Origin: Dethiosulfovibrio salsuginis
Lineage (GTDB): Bacteria; Synergistota; Synergistia; Synergistales; Dethiosulfovibrionaceae
NCBI RefSeq assembly: GCF_900177735.1
Contig: NZ_FXBB01000001.1
Coordinates: forward strand, 124,001-188,000
Length of the DNA stretch: 64,000 nt
Reading direction: 5' to 3'
Shown here piece after piece: positions 35,458-44,879 of the stretch (positions are counted from its first letter, which is position 1; each line of letters begins with the position of its first letter). The position numbers were made by a program, and so were the translations under genes. A model generated the notes under the pieces. That model was not told where the DNA came from. It was given only the letters and a program-made list of their open reading frames with translations, and did no database searches.

Positions 35458-36815
35458 CGCAAAAAACCCCAAATACGTTCTAACCCATTTGACCTTGACC
35501 CCTTAACCACGAGGAGATCTCCAGGAGAAAGTCTCCCCTTCAGATAGTCCCCAAGGAACTTCAAATCGCTCCAAACCGGATAATCATGGGCGAAAGAACT
35601 CCAATTAGATCCAAAAAGCAATATATTTCCGAGGAGAGCGGCCCTGTTTAAAATTTTTTTATGGTATTCCTCCGAACTGTCGCCTAGCTCTCCCATCTCC
35701 CCGAGGAGGATAAACCGCCGGTCAATCGGAACAGGAGACGACTCCACCGCTGAAAGCAAGGCCATCATCGATTCGGGGTTAGCGTTATAGGACTCGTCTA
35801 TCAGGATAACACCGTTATCTTCGCTGATCCTCCCTCTGCTATCGAAGGCCTTAAAGGAGGAAAGTCGCTCCGCTATTACCTGAGGATCTTCCCCCAGCTC
35901 AGCGGCAACCCCAAAAGCTAAAGCGAGCAAAAGGGAATTATGCTCCCCAAAAACGTCAGCTTTTAACTGAATCTGACCCCCTGAAAACTTTAAATCACAA
36001 AAAACGCTAGGGACAGGGTTCCAAGAAAAACCTTTATTTATTATTTCGTAATCAAAGGCCCCTTCGCCAACAGAAACCATGTCCCAGTGTTTATCTCTAG
36101 AGAGGTCACCTGCTTTATCGATCAGAGAGAGATTCTCCGCACCTATAATAGCTTTTTTAAGTGCCCTTGACCTCAGGATCTCCATCTTTGCCTCTATTAC
36201 CCCTTCGAGTCCTCCGAGCCCCTCTAGATGGGCAGGGGCAACTTTGGTGATCAGCGCCATATGGATAGGAAAAAAATCGACCATCTGAGCTATTTCTCCT
36301 GGATGATTGGTGCCCATCTCAAGGATAACCCCCTCCGTATCTATAGGCATTTCCGAGAGGGTTAAGGCACAGCCTATCAGGGTATTGTGGCTATTTCTAG
36401 CTCGATATACCCTAGAGTCGGAGGAGAGGGCCTTATAGACCATCTCTCTCACCGTGGTTTTTCCGACGCTTCCGGTTATCCCTAAAGCCCACCTAACCTG
36501 AGATAACCTCTTCTGCGCTAGAGAGATCAATCCCTGTTCTACATCCTCAAACAATATATAATTACGGGACTTATTATATTCCCTCTCGGAAAACCAACGA
36601 CTATCGACAAAAGCCCCTACAGCTCCCCGGTCAAAAGCCTCCGAAATATGGGAATGACCGTCGGAGACCTTGCCGGCGAGAGCGACGAAAATATCCCCAG
36701 GCTGGATTTTTCTGCTGTCGACCTGGAAGAATCCATTAAACTCCCAGTCACTGCCTACAAGCTTTCCGCCGGACCACTCAGCTAACTTAGCTCCCCCGAT
36801 AAAATCGTGATTCAT
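35454..36815 (-). CDS. murF: UDP-MurNAc-tripeptide--D-alanyl-D-alanine ligase
   Basis: Adds D-Ala-D-Ala to the stem peptide. 453 residues. N-terminal FFQVDSRKIQPGDIFVALAG, ATP loop ITGSVGKTTVREMV, LEMGTNHPGEIAQM, RGRISEDNGVILIDESYNANPES split by short variable parts, and ILLGEMGELGDSSEEYH near the C-terminus. ATG 36815 overlaps the murE stop (ATGA); TTG 36821 is also in frame. Confidence 0.97.
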   Translation of the reverse strand: MNHDFIGGAKLAEWSGGKLVGSDWEFNGFFQVDSRKIQPGDIFVALAGKVSDGHSHISEAFDRGAVGAFVDSRWFSEREYNKSRNYILFEDVEQGLISLAQKRLSQVRWALGITGSVGKTTVREMVYKALSSDSRVYRARNSHNTLIGCALTLSEMPIDTEGVILEMGTNHPGEIAQMVDFFPIHMALITKVAPAHLEGLGGLEGVIEAKMEILRSRALKKAIIGAENLSLIDKAGDLSRDKHWDMVSVGEGAFDYEIINKGFSWNPVPSVFCDLKFSGGQIQLKADVFGEHNSLLLALAFGVAAELGEDPQVIAERLSSFKAFDSRGRISEDNGVILIDESYNANPESMMALLSAVESSPVPIDRRFILLGEMGELGDSSEEYHKKILNRAALLGNILLFGSNWSSFAHDYPVWSDLKFLGDYLKGRLSPGDLLVVKGSRSNGLERIWGFLR

Positions 36816-38299
36816 CGCCAATCTCTCTTTCTACTCCCCGCCCAAGACACGACGGCCTGGGAGTCGGAATAGGGTATTTTACGACCTTTTATGAGTATAT
36901 AGCTCTCCGGTCCCTTCCCGGATATGGCCACTATATCCCCTGCCCCTCCTAGATCAAGAGCGATTTGAACCGCTTTTTCCCTTTCTATAACGATTTCAAA
37001 ACTAGCGTCAGGAATTTTTCTAACGCCAGTAAGAATGTCCTCTACTATATCCTCAGGATCCTCTCCTCTAGGATTATCCATAGTCAGCACAAGATGGTCC
37101 GCCATTTTTGCGGCGATTTCCCCCATGGTCCACCGGTTGTCTCGGAATCTCTCACCGCCTAGTCCAAAGACGCTTATAAGTTTTCCCTTGCAGAGTTCCC
37201 TCAAGGACCTCAAAAGGTTCTCAAGAGCATCGGGAGAATGGGCGTAGTCAACTACCGCACACAGGCCGTTATCGAAGACAAACCGTTCCATTCTCCCAGG
37301 AACGGCTGGTAACATCTCCAGACCTGTGACGATCTCTTCGCGGGAAAAGCCAATAGACCAGCACGCCGCAGCGGCAGCTAAGGCATTGCTGACGTTGTAT
37401 CTGCCTATAATGGGAATCCTGACAGGAGAGGTAGAGCCTTCGATTGTCAGGTCAAAGCCTATCCCATCGACCCCTAAAGAAAGGTTATCCGCCCTTACAT
37501 CTGCGTCGGATGCGATACCGTATGATATTCCATCGGGAAATCTGGAGTGTAGAGCTCTGCCGTAGCGATCATCTAAGTTGAATATTTTTGAGCTATCGTC
37601 CTTCATGTAGGAATCGAAGAGATCGGTTTTAGCCTTAAAATAACTCTCCATATCTCCGTGATAATCCAGATGTTCCTGAGTCAAGTTAGTGAATACCGCT
37701 ACGTCAAAGGAGAGACCCTCCAGTCTTCCTTGGGAAATACCGTGGGAAGATGCCTCCATAACACATCCGTCGCAACCGGAGACGACCATACGGCCCAGCA
37801 AGGCCTGAATGTCGGGCCCTTCTGGGGTGGTTCTATCGGCTTTAAAGGATCGATCTCCATCGTGATACTCTATCGTACCGAGAAGCCCCACCTTTAGACG
37901 CTGAGACATGATAGATCTTATCATATAGGTCGTGGTGCTTTTCCCGTTCGTTCCGGTAACAGAGACAAGGGTCATCGAGCGACAAGGATCCCCTTCCAGT
38001 AAAGAGGAGACCAATCCCATAGCTCTTCTGACATCCTCGACCAGCAAGACAGGGACGCTCACCGAAGTCGGAATACGACTGCACATGAGGGCCACAGCAC
38101 CGGATCTAATTGCGTCCTCGGCAAAAAGGTGGCCATCCGTATTATCCCCTACGACACAGCAAAAAAGATCTCCTTTTTTGAGATTACGGGAGTCAAAAGC
38201 GACCCCTTCGATAATCGTTTGCTCGTCTCCGACGATATCCTTCAGAAAACCTTTTATCTTTAGACCTTCAGCTACAGTCTTTAGGCTCTTTTTATTCAT
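36812..38299 (-). CDS. murE: UDP-MurNAc-L-Ala-D-Glu--meso-diaminopimelate ligase
   Basis: Adds the third residue of the stem peptide. 495 residues. ATP loop VSVTGTNGKSTTTYMI at about 113-128, EASSHGISQGRL, FTNLTQEHLDYHGDMESYF, and in the C-terminal domain DNPR (408-411). DNPR marks enzymes that use meso-diaminopimelate, so this organism probably has DAP-type, Gram-negative-like peptidoglycan. ATG five bases after ftsI, with GGAGAG nine bases upstream inside the ftsI end. Confidence 0.98.
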   Translation of the reverse strand: MNKKSLKTVAEGLKIKGFLKDIVGDEQTIIEGVAFDSRNLKKGDLFCCVVGDNTDGHLFAEDAIRSGAVALMCSRIPTSVSVPVLLVEDVRRAMGLVSSLLEGDPCRSMTLVSVTGTNGKSTTTYMIRSIMSQRLKVGLLGTIEYHDGDRSFKADRTTPEGPDIQALLGRMVVSGCDGCVMEASSHGISQGRLEGLSFDVAVFTNLTQEHLDYHGDMESYFKAKTDLFDSYMKDDSSKIFNLDDRYGRALHSRFPDGISYGIASDADVRADNLSLGVDGIGFDLTIEGSTSPVRIPIIGRYNVSNALAAAAACWSIGFSREEIVTGLEMLPAVPGRMERFVFDNGLCAVVDYAHSPDALENLLRSLRELCKGKLISVFGLGGERFRDNRWTMGEIAAKMADHLVLTMDNPRGEDPEDIVEDILTGVRKIPDASFEIVIEREKAVQIALDLGGAGDIVAISGKGPESYILIKGRKIPYSDSQAVVSWAGSRKRDWR

Positions 38300-38303
38300 A
38301 AGG

Positions 38304-39932
38304 TCACTCTCCAGATTGAAGTCGCTCGATATCCTCTACTATCGATCTAAACAGAGGAGCTGCCAGTTCACCGCCGTAATATCGACCGCCGCCAGGCTCT
38401 CCTATCACCACAAGCATCGTGTATTTAGGGGCATCGTAAGGCCAGAAGCCTATAAAAGAGCCCACCATTCGCTCTTTGACGTATTTCCCTTTTACGGCGA
38501 CCTGAGCGGTACCGGTCTTACCTCCTACCTTTACGGCACCGACCTCCGCTCTTTTTCCCGTTCCGTCGGTGACAACCTCTCTCATGGTCTTTCTAAACCA
38601 ATTCACGTAGAAAGGGGATATCAATTCCCTTACGACCTCTCTCTGAGATCGATAAATAGGGTTTCCGCGGTGATCGGTAACCTCTTCCACAAGGTGGGGC
38701 CTGAGCAAAGCGCCACCGGCGACTACGCTGTTAAAAGCCATCGTAAGTTGAAGAGGGGTAACCGCTATTCCCTGACCTATCGCCACGTTGGCTGGGATCA
38801 CACCGTACCATCTCTCAGGGGGGAGCAAAAGGCCGGTTTCCTCTCCGTTCAGCTCTATTCCTGACTTAGAACCAAAACCCCACGTCTCAAGATCCTTATG
38901 GGCTTCGTAAGGATTCCATTTCATGCCTATTAGGGCCATCGCAACGTTCGAGGAATAGATTAAAACCTGAGATAGATCGATATCTCCCTTTCCAACGCCG
39001 TGAGAGTTCGAAATCCACCCATCTGCGACCTTTAGCCTTCCTCGGTCCATAAACCTGGAGTTTCTGGAGATCAGCCCCGACTGCAAGCCCATAGCGATAA
39101 CTATAGGCTTAAACGTAGAGCCCGGTTCGTAAACTCTGCTCACGCAATTATTGACCATATTCTCTTCCTTAGTCATAGATTCTCTAGCGTTACCGTCAAA
39201 AGTAGGCCAGCTAGCCATGGCAGCTATATTGCCGGAGAAAGACTCAACGCATATAGCGGCAGCCCAGTTTGCCTTTTCCTCCTTGGCCACCTTGGAAAGA
39301 TGCTTTTCAACTATAAATTGAATTCTACGATCTATGGTCAAACGAACAATCCCTCCATCGGCGATCGATTGGGGGGATTGTTTTATCCTAGGGGCAACCC
39401 TTCTCTCCGACGGGACGAAAAGAGCATCGTTCCAAACCATCTCCAAACCGGCCAATCCAACTCCATCGATATCACAAAAGCCAAGGACATGGGATAACAG
39501 AGATCCACTTGGATAAATTCTCTTGCTTTCAGTCAAGCCATGGACGCCTTCAAGTCCTAAATCCAGTATCTCCTTGGCCTTTGGACTGTCTAACTGTCTT
39601 AAAAGCCAAAAGAAACGCCCACCTTGAAGTTTTTTTAACGACTCAAGTCTGTCCTTGGGTAGATACTTGGCTATTTTATCGATATCCCCTTTATCCCATT
39701 CTTTGGGATCGACGTAAAGGCTGGTTACAGGGACAGATACAGCCAGGGGCTCTCCTTTTTTATCGAGGATAGGCCCTCTCATAGGGGAACTTTGAACAAC
39801 AGAGGTGGATTGGAGACCAAGTCTATCTAAGACCCTGAGATCTGGGTATAGCTGCAAAGAACAGGCTCTAAATATAAAGAGCAGGAGGATAAGGAAGATC
39901 AGAAACCACGGAAGGTGTTTTTTGCCTGTCAT
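38304..39932 (-). CDS. ftsI: Septal penicillin-binding protein FtsI (class B PBP)
   Basis: Transpeptidase that cross-links septal peptidoglycan with FtsW. 542 residues. One N-terminal transmembrane helix (about 8-23), a PBP dimer/pedestal domain (about 45-185, RGPILDKKGEPLAVSVP), then the penicillin-binding domain with the three active-site motifs STFK (Ser272), SSN (327-329) and KTG (472-474). It ends without PASTA repeats, so it resembles FtsI rather than SpoVD/PBP2x. ATG two bases after ftsL, weak ribosome-binding site, so probably translationally coupled. Confidence 0.97.
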   Translation of the reverse strand: MTGKKHLPWFLIFLILLLFIFRACSLQLYPDLRVLDRLGLQSTSVVQSSPMRGPILDKKGEPLAVSVPVTSLYVDPKEWDKGDIDKIAKYLPKDRLESLKKLQGGRFFWLLRQLDSPKAKEILDLGLEGVHGLTESKRIYPSGSLLSHVLGFCDIDGVGLAGLEMVWNDALFVPSERRVAPRIKQSPQSIADGGIVRLTIDRRIQFIVEKHLSKVAKEEKANWAAAICVESFSGNIAAMASWPTFDGNARESMTKEENMVNNCVSRVYEPGSTFKPIVIAMGLQSGLISRNSRFMDRGRLKVADGWISNSHGVGKGDIDLSQVLIYSSNVAMALIGMKWNPYEAHKDLETWGFGSKSGIELNGEETGLLLPPERWYGVIPANVAIGQGIAVTPLQLTMAFNSVVAGGALLRPHLVEEVTDHRGNPIYRSQREVVRELISPFYVNWFRKTMREVVTDGTGKRAEVGAVKVGGKTGTAQVAVKGKYVKERMVGSFIGFWPYDAPKYTMLVVIGEPGGGRYYGGELAAPLFRSIVEDIERLQSGE

Positions 39933-39934
39933 AA

Positions 39935-40384
39935 CTATCTTGCACCGTCAACGTTCAACTTTATATCGAGACCACCTTTTAGTGGCGGAAGGGAACCACT
40001 CCACTCTCCAACTTTACCCTCTGGAATAACTGAGGCTACCTCTCCATCGCTGTATCTAACCTTTATGGTACCGGCCACCGAGCCCTGAGTCATTCCCAGA
40101 TTATCAAAGGCGTAACCGTAAACCGCCGAGGGCGCTCCAAGGGCAAGGGTGGATTTTTTCAGATCCGACAGAGATCTCTCTAAATTGTTTTTTTCATAAG
40201 ACAGACGGTCCAGTTCAGCGTCAAGAGCCAAGGCGTATATTCTACAGTGGACCAAAGAAGAGGTTATTACCATGATTAAAAGGATACAAAAGACCATAAT
40301 CGGTCCCATACGACGACGTAGACCGCTTCTCTTTACGTTATGCTCTTTAGAGATTTCTCGATCCTGAAAGCGTCGAGATGACAC
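39935..40384 (-). CDS. ftsL: FtsL-like division protein
   Basis: 149 residues: cytoplasmic basic tail (about 1-26), one transmembrane helix (about 27-46, GPIMVFCILLIMVITSSLV), a short coiled coil (about 50-80, ALDAELDRLSYEKNNLERSL) and a longer than usual C-terminal part of about 70 residues. Architecture and position between rsmH and ftsI are those of FtsL; sequence itself is too variable to prove it. GTG start at 40384 behind GGAAGGAGG. Confidence 0.8.
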   Translation of the reverse strand: MSSRRFQDREISKEHNVKRSGLRRRMGPIMVFCILLIMVITSSLVHCRIYALALDAELDRLSYEKNNLERSLSDLKKSTLALGAPSAVYGYAFDNLGMTQGSVAGTIKVRYSDGEVASVIPEGKVGEWSGSLPPLKGGLDIKLNVDGAR

Positions 40385-40399
40385 CGAAAGACCTCCTTC

Positions 40400-41311
40400 C
40401 TACATAGGTATATTGGCCATAAAAGCCCGAAGTTTAGCGCTCCTTGATTTAGGATTTCTCTCCACTTCCTCTTCCGAAGGTAGCAAAGCTTTCCTGGTCA
40501 TTATAGTACCTTCAGTCTCATCTTTCCATTCTCTAAATTTCCACTTAACTATACGATCCTCCAGAGAGTGATACCCTACCACAACAATTACCCCTCCAGG
40601 GGAAATGACCTCAATAGCTCCGTCTAGACCTTCTTTCAGGGCCTCCATCTCACCGTTAACCACGATTCTCAATGCCTGAAAGACCTTTCTAGCAGGATGG
40701 CCCTTAGCCTTTCGCATTGCGGGGGCGGGGAGAGAGCTTCTTATGGCCTCCACGAGGGAAAAGGTATCGAGAATAGGGCCAAATTTCTCCCTAAATCTCA
40801 CTATGCCCTTGGCTATCATCCAAGAATGACGCTCCTCACCATAAACCCTAAAGATATCCGAGAGCTCTGGAGCGGAGAGTTGGTTGATCATCTCGCCGGC
40901 GGATATACCGTCTTGCCTTCCTCCGTCCATTCTCATATCCAGAGGGCCATTTTCTCTGAATGAAAAACCTCTCTCAGGGACGGTAATCTGCATATTGGAT
41001 ATGCCCAAATCGAAGACTATACCGTCGACATGGTCAAACCCTAAACCTCCGACTATACCGGATATGTTAGAGAAATTATCCATCACCGGGATAAATCTAT
41101 CGCCAAACCTCGCAAGCCTGGAAGAGGCTATCTCTATAGCGTAAGGATCTTGATCGACGCCGATGACCCTGACATCCTGAAACCTATCGAGAATTGCCTC
41201 TGAATATCCACCAAGCCCTAGAGTTCCATCCAACAGAAGTTCAAAACGATCTATTGAATCAAACTGTTCAAGTACCTGATCTATCATTACCGGGACATGT
41301 TCTATCGTCAA
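40400..41311 (-). CDS. rsmH: 16S rRNA m4C1402 methyltransferase RsmH (MraW)
   Basis: SAM-dependent N4-methylation of C1402 in 16S rRNA. 303 residues. Opening HVPVMIDQVL, SAM loop LLDGTLGLGGYSEAIL and VIGVDQDPYAIEIA, FDLGISNMQI, ERGFSFRENGPLDMRMD and C-terminal NPKSRSAKLRA are all typical. First gene of the dcw cluster; no mraZ precedes it. TTG start at 41311 with GGAGG seven bases upstream, supported by the canonical HVPVM position. Confidence 0.98.
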   Translation of the reverse strand: MTIEHVPVMIDQVLEQFDSIDRFELLLDGTLGLGGYSEAILDRFQDVRVIGVDQDPYAIEIASSRLARFGDRFIPVMDNFSNISGIVGGLGFDHVDGIVFDLGISNMQITVPERGFSFRENGPLDMRMDGGRQDGISAGEMINQLSAPELSDIFRVYGEERHSWMIAKGIVRFREKFGPILDTFSLVEAIRSSLPAPAMRKAKGHPARKVFQALRIVVNGEMEALKEGLDGAIEVISPGGVIVVVGYHSLEDRIVKWKFREWKDETEGTIMTRKALLPSEEEVERNPKSRSAKLRAFMANIPM

Positions 41312-41367
41312 ATCTACGCCTCCAGATCAAATTAGAGATAAAGCCTAATTCCCCACGGTACAACCTT

Positions 41368-41396
41368 ACATTAGGACGAAAGCCCAAACCAGTCAA
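41368..41396 (-). promoter_or_regulatory. Promoter of the cell-wall/division cluster
   Basis: Minus-strand TTGACT (41391-41396), 17-base spacer, TAATGT (41368-41373), about 55 bases before rsmH and just downstream of the rnpB terminator. It is the only good promoter seen for the 15 kb rsmH-ftsZ run. Confidence 0.75.
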
Positions 41397-41431
41397 GAGC
41401 CAGAGGAACTCTTATGCCCTTGACAAGACGG

Positions 41432-41472
41432 AAAAAGGGACCTAAGACCACCTATATAAGGTCTTAAGTCCC
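41432..41472 (-). terminator. Intrinsic terminator of rnpB
   Basis: Thirteen-base near-perfect stem (41437-41449 with 41460-41472, GGGAC.TAAGACC arms), ten-base loop, then TTTTT on the minus strand. It lies 36 bases past the end of the RNase P RNA. Confidence 0.9.
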
Positions 41473-41508
41473 ACATAGGAGCTTTTATACAACATCCTGA
41501 ACAAAGAT

Positions 41509-41842
41509 GAAGAGCCTTCCTGTAAGCCGGGTTTTGTCGTGGATAGTCATTTATCTAGGGTATACCTCACGATATACCTCAAGCGACCGTACCCGAAGGT
41601 CGGCGAGCAGCGTCATCCCTTCCTATTCGGTCTTGCTCCAGACGGGGTTTACCTGGCACGACAGTCACCTGCCGTCCGGTGGGCTCTTACCCCACCTTTT
41701 CACCCTTACCTCTAAGAGGCGGTATATCTCTGTGGCACTGGCCTGTGGCTCACGCCAACTGGGCGTTACCCAGCGTCCTGCTCTTCGGAGCCCGGACTTT
41801 CCTCTCCCGAAAAATCGGCAGCGACTATCTAGAAGACTCTTC
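41509..41842 (-). ncRNA. rnpB: RNase P RNA (class A)
   Basis: Catalytic RNA that trims the 5' leader of tRNA precursors. Read on the minus strand all the universal segments appear in order: GAGGAAAGTCCGGGCTCC, ACAGAGATATACCGCC, GGTAAGGGTGAAAAGGTG with GGTAAGAGCCCACCGG, GTGCCAGGTAAACCCC, and near the 3' end CGACAAAACCCGGCTTACAG. The ends pair as the P1 stem (GAAGAGTCTTC with GAAGGCTCTTC), which sets the boundaries. Length about 334 bases. It has its own promoter and terminator between cheR and the dcw cluster. Confidence 0.97.
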
Positions 41843-41848
41843 TCAGGA

Positions 41849-41857
41849 AGTATAGCA
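41849..41857 (-). promoter_or_regulatory. Extended -10 promoter of rnpB
   Basis: TGCTATACT on the minus strand ends seven bases before the P1 stem of RNase P RNA, the expected distance to the transcription start. No -35 consensus is visible at normal spacing. The surrounding 12-mer ATATGCTATACT is identical to that before the FMN riboswitch. Confidence 0.7.
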
Positions 41858-41982
41858 TATTTTCAGCTAAACTGGGACATGGTATGATATGGTGTACCCA
41901 GAGAGGGAGAGATAATAGGGTTACCTCTTGGCAACTAAGTCTGGTATACCTATCTAAAAAATAGAAAGGCAGGGATGGTCCA

Positions 41983-42789
41983 TTGACAGCCGTCGAAAAA
42001 GACTACGATTCCCCCGAATACACTAAATTCAAAACACAGGTGAAGGTGCTTACCGGACTGGATCTCAATTCTTACAAAAACCAGATCCACAGAAGAGCTC
42101 ATATGTTAATGAGCCGATGGAATATAACTAGCTACGATGTCTATCATCAAACTATAAAGGAAAATGAGGACAAATTAAGAGAATTCTTGGATTACCTCAC
42201 GATAAACGTCTCTGAATTCCTAAGAAATCCTCCTAGATGGTGGGACCTTAAAGACCACGTCATACCGGACCTTATAAAGATAAGGGGAAACAAAAAGCTA
42301 AGACTTTGGAGTGCAGGTTCCGCCACCGGGGAGGAGCCCTATTCCCTTGCGATGCTATCTTCCGAGTGCGGCCTATCCTCCCCTCCTATGGTAGAGGCCA
42401 GGGATATAGACTCAGGAGCGATAGCGATAGCCCAAAAAGGCGTCTATCATAAAAGACAGCTTGTAAACGTACCACCCGATTGGTTGAGCCGATATTTTTC
42501 AAAGATAGACGAGCAAAGCTACCAGGTAAAGGATGATCTGAAGAAACGGGTCTCTTTCTCAAGGCTTAACCTGGTAGAGGACAGGTTCGACACGGGATAC
42601 GATCTAATACTTTGCCGAAACGTGGTTATATATTTCAGGCCAGAGACTAAGGCCGCCCTGTACCAAAAGTTCTTCGATGCCTTGAAACCAGGTGGCTATC
42701 TTCTTGTGGGGTCTACCGAGCAGATCTTCGAGTATAAATCCTACGGCTTTGAATCGTCAAAACCGTTTCTCTACAGGAAACCACTTTAA
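41983..42789 (+). CDS. cheR: CheR-family chemoreceptor methyltransferase, solitary
   Basis: SAM-dependent methylation of glutamates on chemoreceptors. 268 residues, normal. N-terminal helical CheR domain (about 1-75), then the catalytic domain with SAGSATGEEPYSLAML (SAM motif I), ARDIDSGAIAIA, DLILCRNVVIYF and GGYLLVGSTEQI. No other chemotaxis gene lies in the window. Start is probably TTG 41983 (upstream AGGGATGG); the nearby ATG is followed by a stop. A TGGTATACC at 41942-41950 could be an extended -10. The 120 bases between rnpB and this gene hold nothing else I recognise. Confidence 0.93.
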   Translation: MTAVEKDYDSPEYTKFKTQVKVLTGLDLNSYKNQIHRRAHMLMSRWNITSYDVYHQTIKENEDKLREFLDYLTINVSEFLRNPPRWWDLKDHVIPDLIKIRGNKKLRLWSAGSATGEEPYSLAMLSSECGLSSPPMVEARDIDSGAIAIAQKGVYHKRQLVNVPPDWLSRYFSKIDEQSYQVKDDLKKRVSFSRLNLVEDRFDTGYDLILCRNVVIYFRPETKAALYQKFFDALKPGGYLLVGSTEQIFEYKSYGFESSKPFLYRKPL

Positions 42790-42826
42790 AAAGCAGGACA
42801 AGGCAATTGCCTTGTCCTGCTTTTTT
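42788..42826 (+). terminator. Bidirectional terminator between cheR and ATPase operon 2
   Basis: A perfect palindrome (42788-42825, core GGACAAGGCAATTGCCTTGTC) flanked by A- and T-runs, overlapping the stop codons of both convergent genes. It can end cheR transcripts on the plus strand and the ATPase operon on the minus strand. Confidence 0.93.
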
Positions 42827-43448
42827 AGTGCGATCGAACAATATCTTTGATCTTCATTATGCGACTTAAAGCCGAACGTTCCTGCTCTTCCAGCTTCATA
42901 GTGATGTACTTTATGGTCTCGATAGTAGCAGGAATGAGAACGTGTTCTAGAGCGTTGACCCTTCTTCTGGTCTTCTCTATCTCCGTGGACATGAGAGCTA
43001 TAGCCTTCTCCTCCGCCGCAAGCTCTATCAGCTTTGGCATAATGGTGGAGAATCGCTCCAAAGAGACATCAAGACTTCCAAGGGTGGTGGCAAATCCGTA
43101 ATTGAGCGACTTACCCTCCTGGTTTACACCGTACTCAGGGACGACGACGCTCATAACGTTTCGATGAGACACCGAAACCCTACATATTGCACCAGGGACC
43201 ATAAGGGCCTGTTCCAGCATGGCCGGCAGTGTCTGAGCCCTGGCCAGCATAAAGCTCTCGTAACAACGACGAAGCTCTTCCTCTATGGCCTCTCTCTGTT
43301 CCTTAACCTTTCGAGCCTTCTCCAGGAAGGCCTTGATAAGGGCATCCTGTTTATCCTTCAGGAGTTTATGTCCCCTCTTTGCCACTATGAGGTTTTTCTT
43401 TAGCTTGGACAACTCCATCCGGTTGGGGTTGACGTTCAGGCGAGCCAT
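42825..43448 (-). CDS. atpD: V/A-type ATPase subunit D (operon 2)
   Basis: Central rotor shaft, 207 residues, two long antiparallel helices. Typical openings NPNRMELSKLKKNLIVAKRGHKLLKDKQDAL and the C-terminal RVNALEHVLIPATIETIKYI are both present. ATG with GAGGTGATG upstream. Last gene of operon 2; its stop overlaps the terminator shared with cheR. Confidence 0.97.
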   Translation of the reverse strand: MARLNVNPNRMELSKLKKNLIVAKRGHKLLKDKQDALIKAFLEKARKVKEQREAIEEELRRCYESFMLARAQTLPAMLEQALMVPGAICRVSVSHRNVMSVVVPEYGVNQEGKSLNYGFATTLGSLDVSLERFSTIMPKLIELAAEEKAIALMSTEIEKTRRRVNALEHVLIPATIETIKYITMKLEEQERSALSRIMKIKDIVRSH

Positions 43449-43460
43449 GACATCACCTCA

Positions 43461-44879
43461 CTAAGCCTTGACGGACTCTTTTACGGAGCTCTCCTGGTTA
43501 TCCTTCAGAGGCTTCAGATACTTCTCTATGTACTTGTCCTTGATTCGCTTCAGCTCTTTGACCGGAATCTCAGTTAAGAGCTCCCATCCCAGCTGGAGTG
43601 TCTCCTCGATAGTCCTGTTCTGGTACTCTCCCTGACGGACGTACTCGTCCTCGAACCTGTCGGCAAAGGCGGCAAAAGCCTTATCGTCCTCGGACAAAGC
43701 ACCCTCTCCGAGAATGACCGCAAGCTCCTTGGCCTCTTTACCTCTGGCGTAGGCGGCAAAGAGCTGGTTCATCAGGTCAGCATGATCCTCCCTGGTCTTG
43801 CCGTCTCCAATTCCCTTGTCCTTAAGCCTTGAAAGGGAGGGCATAACGTCAACAGGGGGATATATGCCTTTTCGGTGAAGGTTTCTGCTGAGGATAATCT
43901 GTCCCTCGGTGATGTAGCCCGTAAGGTCAGGGATCGGGTGGGTTTTATCGTCCTCAGGCATGGTCAGAATAGGCACCTGAGTTATAGAGCCGCTCCGGCC
44001 CTTTAACTTACCGGCTCTCTCGTACATTGTAGCAAGGTCGGTATAGAGGTATCCTGGATAGCCTCTTCTACCTGGAACCTCTTTTCTGGCGGCGGAGATC
44101 TCTCTCAGAGCCTCACAGTAGTTGGTAAGGTCGGTGAGGATAACCAGAACGTGCATATCCTTCTCAAAGGCCAGGTACTCCGCAGCGGTCAAAGCCAGAC
44201 GAGGAGTGGTTATACGCTCTATCGCAGGGTCATCGGCGAGGTTTACGAACATCACCGTACGCTCCAGAGCACCGGTCTTACGGAAGTCCTCCATGAAGAA
44301 GGAAGCCTCCTCAAAGGTGATACCCATAGCGGCAAAAACAACGGCAAAAGCCTCGTGTCCGCTTATGACGTCCGCCTGACGGGCTAGCTGAGCCGCCATA
44401 CGGTTGTGGGGAAGCCCTGCGCCGGAGAAGATAGGAAGCTTCTGCCCTCTGACCATCGGGTTCATGCCGTCGATGGTGGATATTCCCGTCTGAATGAACT
44501 CATCAGGGTAATCTCTAGAGAAAGGGTTGATAGGAAGACCGTTAACGTCGATGGTTTTATCGGCTATTATCGGCGCTCCACCGTCTATAGGTTCTCCTCT
44601 TCCGTTAAAGACCCTTCCTAGCATATCGGAACTAACGGGAAGGGTCAGCACCTTTCCGACAAACCTGACTTTAGTGCTTTCGATATCGATTCCATCGGTA
44701 CCCTCGAAAACCTGGACAAGGGCGCTTTTAGAGTCTATCTCGAGAACCCTTCCTCGTCTGGTCTCGCCGTTAGCCAGCTCTATTTCCACTAGCTCGTCGT
44801 ACTTTACGTCCTGGACCTTCTCCACCATAAGCAGAGGTCCCTGAAGACTGGTTATAGTTTTATACTCTCTAGGCAACAT
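43461..44879 (-). CDS. atpB: V/A-type ATPase subunit B (operon 2)
   Basis: Non-catalytic partner of subunit A in the V1/A1 head, 472 residues. Shows [34 protein letters not shown], the altered P-loop region [21 protein letters not shown] that lacks the Walker lysine as in all B subunits, and [25 protein letters not shown] split over the family's core. ATG 44879 was chosen because AGGAGG lies eight bases upstream; the frame is open further into subunit A. Confidence 0.97.
   Translation of the reverse strand: MLPREYKTITSLQGPLLMVEKVQDVKYDELVEIELANGETRRGRVLEIDSKSALVQVFEGTDGIDIESTKVRFVGKVLTLPVSSDMLGRVFNGRGEPIDGGAPIIADKTIDVNGLPINPFSRDYPDEFIQTGISTIDGMNPMVRGQKLPIFSGAGLPHNRMAAQLARQADVISGHEAFAVVFAAMGITFEEASFFMEDFRKTGALERTVMFVNLADDPAIERITTPRLALTAAEYLAFEKDMHVLVILTDLTNYCEALREISAARKEVPGRRGYPGYLYTDLATMYERAGKLKGRSGSITQVPILTMPEDDKTHPIPDLTGYITEGQIILSRNLHRKGIYPPVDVMPSLSRLKDKGIGDGKTREDHADLMNQLFAAYARGKEAKELAVILGEGALSEDDKAFAAFADRFEDEYVRQGEYQNRTIEETLQLGWELLTEIPVKELKRIKDKYIEKYLKPLKDNQESSVKESVKA

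Noticed and set aside
37932-38864. Plus-strand open frame of 310 codons opposite murE and ftsI
   Set aside because: Entirely antisense to two well-supported genes, no recognisable motif, no ribosome-binding site; a shadow of codon bias.
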